Source of the DNA: Bacteroidales bacterium
Lineage (GTDB): Bacteria > Bacteroidota > Bacteroidia > Bacteroidales > Paludibacteraceae
Length of the DNA: 35,613 nucleotides
Direction: 5' to 3'
Assembly (NCBI GenBank): GCA_022783865.1
Contig: JALFYY010000014.1
Span: 1-35,613 of the forward strand
The notes under the pieces are model-generated. The model did no database searches. It was not told the DNA's origin and saw only the letters and a list, made by a program, of their open reading frames with translations. Both the position numbers and the translations under genes were made by a program. This document shows, piece after piece, positions 27,223 to 33,218 of the stretch. Position 1 is the stretch's first letter, and each line of letters starts with the position of its first letter.

Positions 27223-28992
27223 TTATATCTCACTCAGTTCCAGCCAGCGCATTTCCTTTTCGTCAAGCAGGTTTTGCACTTCCTGATAGCGGGCGGAAAG
27301 CCGGGCAACCTCATCGGCAGTCAGTGTCTCGCCCGACAAACGCTGCTCCAATGCCTTTTTCTCGTCCTCCAACAAAGGCAATTCCTGTTCAAGCGCCTGC
27401 AACTCCTGCTGTTCCTTATACGAAAGCCGGCGGGGCTTTTTGTCATCGTTCAGTCGCGGTTTACTCTGTGACGAAGCACGCCGCTGTTCTGTCTCTTCGG
27501 AGGCAACCGCTTGGCTGTCACGTTGTTCTCTATACTGCGTATAATTGCCGGGAAAGTCCTGGATATTGCCTTGCCCGTGGAAAACAAACAGATGTTCCAC
27601 CACTTTGTCCATGAAATACCTGTCGTGGCTTACCACTATCAGACACCCTTTGAACTGCCGGAGCCACTCTTCCAGAATATTCAGCGTAGGGATATCCAGA
27701 TCGTTGGTTGGTTCGTCCAACACTAAGAAATTCGGATTCTGCAGCAATACCGTACATAGATACAACCGTTGGCGTTCGCCGCCCGAAAGTTTGTCGGCAT
27801 AGTCGTATTGCTGCTGTGGAGAGAATAGGAAATGCTGCAGGAATTGCGATGCCGACAACCGCTTGCCATTCCCAAGGTCGATAAATTCGGCAATATCCCG
27901 CACAATATCAATCACTTTCTTGCCGGCATACTCGGGCAAACCCGCTTGGCTGTAATAACCGAACCTTACCGTTTCCCCTATGTCGAACCTGCCTTTGTCG
28001 GGCTGTTCTATTCCCAATAGCATCTTGAGGAAAGTGGATTTGCCTGTGCCGTTGTTGCCGATAATTCCCAATCGCTCATAGCGGGCAAAAGTATAGTTGA
28101 AATCCTGCAATATAATGCGGTCGCCGTAGGCTTTGCTGACCGATTTCGCTTCGAAAATCTTGCTGCCGATATAGGTCGATTGCACTTCGAGCCGCATTTG
28201 CTCATTGCGCCACGACTCCGTGGCGCGCTCTTCTATTTGTTTGAAGTTGTCGATACGGTATTGTGCCTTATGTCCTCGTGCCTGCGGCATACGGTGCATC
28301 CATTCGAGTTCCGTCCGATAGAGATTCCGGTACTTTTCGGTTTCCGCATCAAACGCTTCCATTCGTGCTGCCCGTTTGTCCAGATAATAAGCATAATTGC
28401 CGTGATACGCAAAGAGTTGCTGCTGGTCGATCTCTATAATATCCGAACACACACGGTCCAGAAAATAGCGGTCGTGCGTCACCATCAGCAAAGTAACCCC
28501 TGCACGCTGCAAACGCTTTTCGAGCCACTCCACCATATCTAAGTCAAGGTGGTTGGTAGGTTCGTCCAACAATAGCAAATCCGGCAGGTCGGCAAGCACT
28601 GCCGCCAGTGCTACCCTCTTTTGCTGTCCGCCGCTGAGTGTATGCACATTCTGCCCCAAATCCGTTATCTTCAGTTGTGTCAGCACACGGCGCATCTCTG
28701 CCCCGTCTTTGTGTTGCGCACACACATCCGCCACACTCATATCCTTGTCGAAATACGGACGCTGAGGCAGATAGCCCACACGCAAATCCTTACGGAAAGT
28801 GATTGTACCGCTGTCAGCCTCACCATTGCCGGTGAGTATATCCAAAAGAGTGGACTTTCCCGCTCCGTTACGTGCCACCAAAGCGACACGTTGCCCTTCC
28901 GCAATACCGAACGAGAGATTGCGGAACAAAACCTTGTCACCCACCGACTTGGTGAGTTGGTCCGCTTGCAGATATGGAGTCAGTACTGCCAT
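27223..28992 (-). CDS. ABC-F family ATPase (Uup-like)
   Basis: ABC-F proteins are soluble twin-ATPase factors that act on the ribosome; some give antibiotic resistance, others such as Uup and EttA rescue or regulate translation. The start at 28992 (MAVLTPYLQADQ) gives 589 residues; the open frame further upstream only shadows the preceding gene. It has two ABC domains: ARNGAGKST (40-48) with LSGGQQKRVALA and LLLDEPTNHLD, then GNNGTGKST with LSGGERQRLYL and VLDEPTNDLD. They are joined by the interdomain linker, and a C-terminal charged coiled coil is typical of Uup. It lies 2 nt after a short-chain dehydrogenase gene, so it is probably co-transcribed with the steroid-type operon. Confidence 0.93.
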   Translation of the reverse strand: MAVLTPYLQADQLTKSVGDKVLFRNLSFGIAEGQRVALVARNGAGKSTLLDILTGNGEADSGTITFRKDLRVGYLPQRPYFDKDMSVADVCAQHKDGAEMRRVLTQLKITDLGQNVHTLSGGQQKRVALAAVLADLPDLLLLDEPTNHLDLDMVEWLEKRLQRAGVTLLMVTHDRYFLDRVCSDIIEIDQQQLFAYHGNYAYYLDKRAARMEAFDAETEKYRNLYRTELEWMHRMPQARGHKAQYRIDNFKQIEERATESWRNEQMRLEVQSTYIGSKIFEAKSVSKAYGDRIILQDFNYTFARYERLGIIGNNGTGKSTFLKMLLGIEQPDKGRFDIGETVRFGYYSQAGLPEYAGKKVIDIVRDIAEFIDLGNGKRLSASQFLQHFLFSPQQQYDYADKLSGGERQRLYLCTVLLQNPNFLVLDEPTNDLDIPTLNILEEWLRQFKGCLIVVSHDRYFMDKVVEHLFVFHGQGNIQDFPGNYTQYREQRDSQAVASEETEQRRASSQSKPRLNDDKKPRRLSYKEQQELQALEQELPLLEDEKKALEQRLSGETLTADEVARLSARYQEVQNLLDEKEMRWLELSEI

Positions 28993-28994
28993 AG

Positions 28995-29771
28995 TTATCG
29001 AAACACAGGCAACCGCTTCATGGCGGCGAATACAGCCCAATCGGGCAAGTGGTTGATGACGGGCACGAACAAACGGTTCAGCAGTCCGGGCATGGCCTGT
29101 TTCTTGCCTTTGAACATCTTCTTCAGGGCGATACGCGCAAACTTTTCCGGCGGAATGCTCACATTCAGCCTTACGAGCCAACGGCGCATTTCGGGCGAAA
29201 GGTTATATAATCCCGTATCTATCGCACCGGGCGTCATCACCGTCACACTCACGCCGTAAGGCTTCAGTTCATACCACAGACTCTTCGACAGATTCAGTAC
29301 AAAAGCCTTCGAGGCATTGTAGCATTGGATTCCCGGCATCGACATCCATGCAGTCATTGACGCCATATTAAGGATATACCCCCGATGACGTTCACACATA
29401 TCATTGCCGAACAGACGGCAGAGTTTGGTGAGTGTGAACATATGGAGCATGAGCAAGGTTTCTATCTTGCCTACAGGCACTTCTATCAGGCGTTTCATAT
29501 AGAACATACCGGCATTGTTCACCAGTATATCCACCTCTATGCCGTGTTCACGGCAATACCTGTATATCTCGTCAGCGGCTTCCGCCCTGGACAAATCGGC
29601 ATAGATACCCACTGCCCGCACACCGTATTCTTCAGTTATCGTTCGGGCTGCCTGCTCTATCTCAAGGGCTTGGTTGCTCACCAAGACAAGGTCGCAATGA
29701 TAGTCCGATGCGAGCACCGTTGCATAGTGCAACCCCACTCCGCTGCTTGCCCCTGTTACCAATGCATACAT
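28995..29771 (-). CDS. Short-chain dehydrogenase/reductase, copy 1
   Basis: This is a 258-residue NAD(P)-dependent oxidoreductase of the classical SDR group. Cofactor motif TGASSGVG is at 6-13, NNAG at 85-88, catalytic Ser138, and YNASK with Tyr151 and Lys155. The fourth catalytic residue, normally Asn in this region, is apparently replaced by His110 (MLHMFT). It is about 62% identical to the neighbouring SDR by my hand count, without gaps, so the pair arose by tandem duplication. With a 5-alpha-reductase and an Old Yellow Enzyme family gene upstream, a hydroxysteroid dehydrogenase role is plausible but not proven. Cofactor preference is not certain. Confidence 0.9.
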   Translation of the reverse strand: MYALVTGASSGVGLHYATVLASDYHCDLVLVSNQALEIEQAARTITEEYGVRAVGIYADLSRAEAADEIYRYCREHGIEVDILVNNAGMFYMKRLIEVPVGKIETLLMLHMFTLTKLCRLFGNDMCERHRGYILNMASMTAWMSMPGIQCYNASKAFVLNLSKSLWYELKPYGVSVTVMTPGAIDTGLYNLSPEMRRWLVRLNVSIPPEKFARIALKKMFKGKKQAMPGLLNRLFVPVINHLPDWAVFAAMKRLPVFR

Positions 29772-29814
29772 AGCTGATTTGACAATTGGAGGATTTTACG
29801 ATTCGACAAGTGTT

Positions 29815-30594
29815 TTATTTCTGGAACCGTCCGATTTTGCGTATCATAAAGAACACTACCCAATCCGGCAAGTGCTTCATAACGGGCAGAAACAAATGGT
29901 TCAGCACACCGGGCATATCCTGCTTCTTGCGCTTGAACATCTTCTTCAAGGCACGTTGCACCAGTTTCTCCGGCGGAATACTTACCGTCAGGTTCACTGC
30001 CAAGCGCCGCAGATTGGGAGCCAGACCATAGAGTGCCGTATCCACCGCACCGGGCGTCATTACGGTTACGCCCACGCCGTAAGGCTTGAACTCGTACCAC
30101 AGGCTCTTGGAAAAATTGAGCAAGTATGCCTTGGTAGCGTTATAGCATTGGATTCCGGGCATTGCCATCCATGCCGACATCGACGACATATTCAGGATAT
30201 ACCCCTTTCCCCTTTTGCACATGTCTTCGCCGAACAGACGGCAGAGTTTCGTTACCGTCACCACATGGAGCATCAGCATCAGTTCTATCCTTTTCATCGA
30301 GGTTTCCACCAACGGGTTGAAGAAGAACACACCCGCATTGTTGATAAGGATATCCGGCTCAATACCGTTGTCATGGCACCATTGGTGCAACTCTTCGGCG
30401 GCGTCCTGCTTTGCCAGATCCCGATAGAGAGGAATGGTATGCACGCCGTATTTCGAAGCAATATCGTTTGCCGTCTCTGCTATCTCTTTTTCCTGATTGC
30501 TCACCAGCAACAAGTCGCACTTATACGTACGTGCCAACTCGTGGGCATACATCAGTCCGATACCGCTGCTTGCTCCTGTTACCAATGCCAACAT
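29815..30594 (-). CDS. Short-chain dehydrogenase/reductase, copy 2
   Basis: The 259-residue paralogue of the next gene shares its register exactly: TGASSGIG at 6-13, NNAG at 85-88, Ser138, Tyr151 and Lys155, again with His110 where Asn is usual. The start at 30594 (MLALVTGASSG) matches the paralogue's MYALVTGASSG; the frame extends upstream into the preceding gene but has no matching sequence there. It lies 25 nt after the Old Yellow Enzyme family gene. Divergence between copies is highest in 51-80 and 89-105, so they may differ in substrate or in 3-alpha/3-beta specificity. Confidence 0.9.
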   Translation of the reverse strand: MLALVTGASSGIGLMYAHELARTYKCDLLLVSNQEKEIAETANDIASKYGVHTIPLYRDLAKQDAAEELHQWCHDNGIEPDILINNAGVFFFNPLVETSMKRIELMLMLHVVTVTKLCRLFGEDMCKRGKGYILNMSSMSAWMAMPGIQCYNATKAYLLNFSKSLWYEFKPYGVGVTVMTPGAVDTALYGLAPNLRRLAVNLTVSIPPEKLVQRALKKMFKRKKQDMPGVLNHLFLPVMKHLPDWVVFFMIRKIGRFQK

Positions 30595-30619
30595 AGGTTT
30601 GCCGTTTGCTGTATTCACC

Positions 30620-31903
30620 TTATTTTCCACGATGTTGCTCCTCCACGCTCTTTTGGGCTTTGGCTTCCAAGGTTGCAATCTCTTTCTTCAGACGCTTCGG
30701 AATACATTCGCCGTCACGCTCCACACACTCGTGGCATTTCATATCGAGGGTGTACATACGCCCTACGCAATAGTTCGACCTGCCGCAACCTGCGTGATAG
30801 TGCGGATTCTCCTGAACATGCTTTACGAAATCGGGATCCTTGATCAGCACGTGAGCCATCTGGAAGAGTTCGAAACCTTCGTCCATGATTTGCTGACAGT
30901 TGTCGCCCGACTGAACGCCGCCTACGTATATCAACGGCACATCGGTAATCTCCTTCTGAAAACGTTTGGCATGCTCCATGAAATAGAGTTCCTTGAAGGG
31001 TGAAGTAGGCATCATGACAGGTGCCACACCCGGGAAGTTCAATGCGGCTTTCAACCACCAGAACGATTTCATCGGCATATAGTGCGCCAGCGTCTTGTAG
31101 GGCATCGCACCACTCAATATCGTCATAGGCGAACGGCTTACCGTACCGCCGGAAAGGATAATGCCGTGCACTTTGTGCTTGGCTATTTCTTTGGCAATAC
31201 GGATACCTTCCTCTATGTCGCTACCGTGCCAGCAATCGTCCCACATATTGGTTTTCACCACCACAGCCATATCGTCTTTGGCATGCGCCATCACCTCGTC
31301 CAGCACTTCGTTCATGAAGCGCACACGGTTCTCGAAACTGCCCCCGTACTCGTCGTGACGGTGATTGGTACGCGGACTGATGAATTGCGAAATCAAATAG
31401 GCATGTCCCGCATGTATTTCCACGCAGTCGAACCCTGCTTCACGGCAGAAATCCACGGCTTCGCCGAACTTCTTCACCAAGCGGTGAATCTCCTCTGTTT
31501 TCAGTCGGCGATGGATGGTAGGCGAATAAAGGTTGAATCCGTTGTCGGCACTCACGGGCATACAATGACAAGTGTAGAAGTGCGTCATATTGCCGCAGTG
31601 ACCGAGCTGGATACTTGCTTTTGCGCCTTCGGCATGGATTGCATCGGTCAGTTTCTTCAAACCGGCAAGACTATCTTGCCGTACATAGAGTTGTCCGTTG
31701 AACGACACACCGCTCAGATCGACAGCGCAATAGGCTATCGTAGTCATACCGACACCGCCACGAGCCACACTCACGTGATAATCTTGCAGTTGTTGCGTAG
31801 GTGCATTGTCTTTGCACATGTTTTCAAACGCCGCAGAGCGGATAAAACGGTTACGCAACGTAATAGGTCCCAACTGATAGGGAGTAAACAGTTTCGATTC
31901 CAT
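30620..31903 (-). CDS. Old Yellow Enzyme-family NADH:flavin oxidoreductase
   Basis: This is an FMN-dependent ene-reductase of the type that reduces activated C=C bonds. The start at 31903 (MESKLFTPYQLGPITLRNRF) gives 427 residues. The TIM barrel shows HAGHAYLISQFISPRTN (His164/His167 pair, Tyr169) and DEYGGSFENRVRF. The C-terminus has cysteines at 373, 379, 390, 393 and 400, not the canonical iron-sulfur pattern of BaiCD or FadH, and the FAD/NAD domain of those larger enzymes is absent. BaiCD-like enzymes reduce the steroid delta4 bond to the 5-beta form; the neighbouring 5-alpha-reductase makes that role plausible here. Other enones remain possible substrates. Confidence 0.88.
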   Translation of the reverse strand: MESKLFTPYQLGPITLRNRFIRSAAFENMCKDNAPTQQLQDYHVSVARGGVGMTTIAYCAVDLSGVSFNGQLYVRQDSLAGLKKLTDAIHAEGAKASIQLGHCGNMTHFYTCHCMPVSADNGFNLYSPTIHRRLKTEEIHRLVKKFGEAVDFCREAGFDCVEIHAGHAYLISQFISPRTNHRHDEYGGSFENRVRFMNEVLDEVMAHAKDDMAVVVKTNMWDDCWHGSDIEEGIRIAKEIAKHKVHGIILSGGTVSRSPMTILSGAMPYKTLAHYMPMKSFWWLKAALNFPGVAPVMMPTSPFKELYFMEHAKRFQKEITDVPLIYVGGVQSGDNCQQIMDEGFELFQMAHVLIKDPDFVKHVQENPHYHAGCGRSNYCVGRMYTLDMKCHECVERDGECIPKRLKKEIATLEAKAQKSVEEQHRGK

Positions 31904-31914
31904 AGTTTTGTAAT

Positions 31915-31939
31915 GCAGGCACGCCAAAGGCGCACCTGC
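31915..31939. repeat. Imperfect hairpin between the 5-alpha-reductase and OYE genes
   Basis: GCAGG and CGCC pair with GGCG and CCTGC around an AAA loop, with a 2x2 internal mismatch. No T tract follows on the minus strand. It may attenuate or process the operon transcript within the 106-nt gap. Confidence 0.4.
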
Positions 31940-32009
31940 CTGTATATAAGTTACTTATTATTCAGTTATTCAACTCCTCATCTTCTCATCTACTCATCTC
32001 CTCAACTTC

Positions 32010-32774
32010 TCAATAAACAAACGGGAAGATACGTTTCAGTTTGCGTTTGCCGAATTCTTCGGGGAACTCGTTCTCATACTTGTGATAGATACTGTTGCTG
32101 CGCGGTACGAGATTGGCAAAAGTAAACCACAAGAATACCAGTCCTGCAAACGACCATGTCAGTAGTGCAAAGCCTGCCCATTCGATAATCTCACCCAAGT
32201 AGTTGGCACTCGTAACATAGCGGTACATTCCCTTTTTCGGCAGATAGTGCTTCGTATCGCCGGGCTTGCGCAAAGTACGAATCACATGGTCGGAATGAAG
32301 ATTGATAATCATTCCCGTAAAGAAAATCACCGATCCTGTTATAAACTGCCAGGATGTCAGCCACGTAATATCATAAGGACGATACAGCGGTGCCAATTCG
32401 AAGAGCCAGCGGCCTTGGATATATCCATTGATAAGGTTGAAAACTATACTCATCAGCATTATCACAATCGGCATTTTGCTGTTGCCTTTCAATAACAAAG
32501 GAAAGATGAACGAACGCTGGAAATAGTGTATCTGGAAGAAAAGGAAGAATATCCAGTATGGCAATACTGTCTTTACATCCGACTTAGCCCAAAAATAGAG
32601 CATTACCAAGAACACCGGCATCTCCATCAGCACCCATCCTACTTTATTCGGTATAACCGGTCCCCATTTATTGGAAATCATCTTACCATAGCCGGCATCT
32701 ACGAAATATAATACTACAAAAACAATGAGTCCAGCCAAGGACATTATAAACAAAAGTGTGTTAAATTGCTCCAT
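32010..32774 (-). CDS. Steroid 5-alpha-reductase homologue (3-oxo-5-alpha-steroid 4-dehydrogenase family)
   Basis: Enzymes of this family use NADPH to reduce the delta4 bond of a 3-oxo steroid to the 5-alpha (allo) form. The 254-residue integral membrane protein, with about six to seven helices, aligns well with human SRD5A: VLMEMPVF holds Glu51 (SRD5A2 Glu57 position), QIHYFQRSFIFPLLLKG holds Tyr84 (Tyr91 position) and Arg87, and GMYRYVTSANYLGEIIEWAGFA (NADPH site) has Asn191, Glu195 and Glu198. NLHSD (159-163) also matches. The length is typical. It has its own consensus promoter and is first in an operon with an OYE-family reductase, two SDRs and an ABC-F protein. The true substrate (bile acid, hormone or other sterol) is unknown. 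Confidence 0.93.
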   Translation of the reverse strand: MEQFNTLLFIMSLAGLIVFVVLYFVDAGYGKMISNKWGPVIPNKVGWVLMEMPVFLVMLYFWAKSDVKTVLPYWIFFLFFQIHYFQRSFIFPLLLKGNSKMPIVIMLMSIVFNLINGYIQGRWLFELAPLYRPYDITWLTSWQFITGSVIFFTGMIINLHSDHVIRTLRKPGDTKHYLPKKGMYRYVTSANYLGEIIEWAGFALLTWSFAGLVFLWFTFANLVPRSNSIYHKYENEFPEEFGKRKLKRIFPFVY

Positions 32775-33218
32775 TCACATAGAATTAAAGGTTCAACATA
32801 GTGTAAATACGGACACATCATCCCGTTTACACACAAATAGGCGGCAAAGTTACGAATAATTATATACACTCACAAATTTTATGATACCCGTTTTACAAAA
32901 ATACAGGACAGATATGGTGCATATCCAACCTTGCGCAGAAACACATTTGCAGCACCATTCCACCGGTAAAAGTATTCACTATAAAGCTATTGCACAGACA
33001 ACACGGAAGAGGGAAAAGACGGCTGTCAATATTTACACAAAATCGAACAATTTCTGCCCGAATATATATATGAATAGCAGTAATTTTGTAGCGTGAAATT
33101 GTGTATATTGATACCACTACACATAGCAGAACAGACTATACCGACTGAAATATAATTAACTTTATAATATTAACTTTCGGCAAAGACCACATCTAAGCCG
33201 AGCAAAAACACACTTTTT
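32775..33218. other. Divergent intergenic region
   Basis: There is no gene here. It contains the minus-strand promoter at 32845-32876. On the plus strand, TAATTTTG (33081-33088) and TAACTTTC (33171-33178) are -7-like sites for the large surface-protein gene, but neither has a good -33 partner, so its promoter is unresolved. Short open frames within it are AT-rich and protein-unlike. Confidence 0.6.
32845..32876 (-). promoter_or_regulatory. Bacteroidota-type promoter of the steroid-type operon
   Basis: On the minus strand, TTTG (32876-32873), a 20-nt spacer and TAACTTTG (32852-32845) match the -33/-7 consensus. The leader to the 5-alpha-reductase start is about 64 nt. Confidence 0.7.

Noticed and set aside
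28993..29181. N-terminal extension of the ABC-F protein by 63 residues
   Set aside because: The extension overlaps the end of the SDR gene in another frame and lacks family similarity; MAVLTPYLQADQ is the natural start.
29779..30843. 354-codon plus-strand open frame
   Set aside because: It is antisense to SDR copy 2 and the end of the OYE-family gene.
31082..32125. 347-codon plus-strand open frame
   Set aside because: It is antisense to the OYE-family gene and part of the 5-alpha-reductase gene, with no domain-like sequence.
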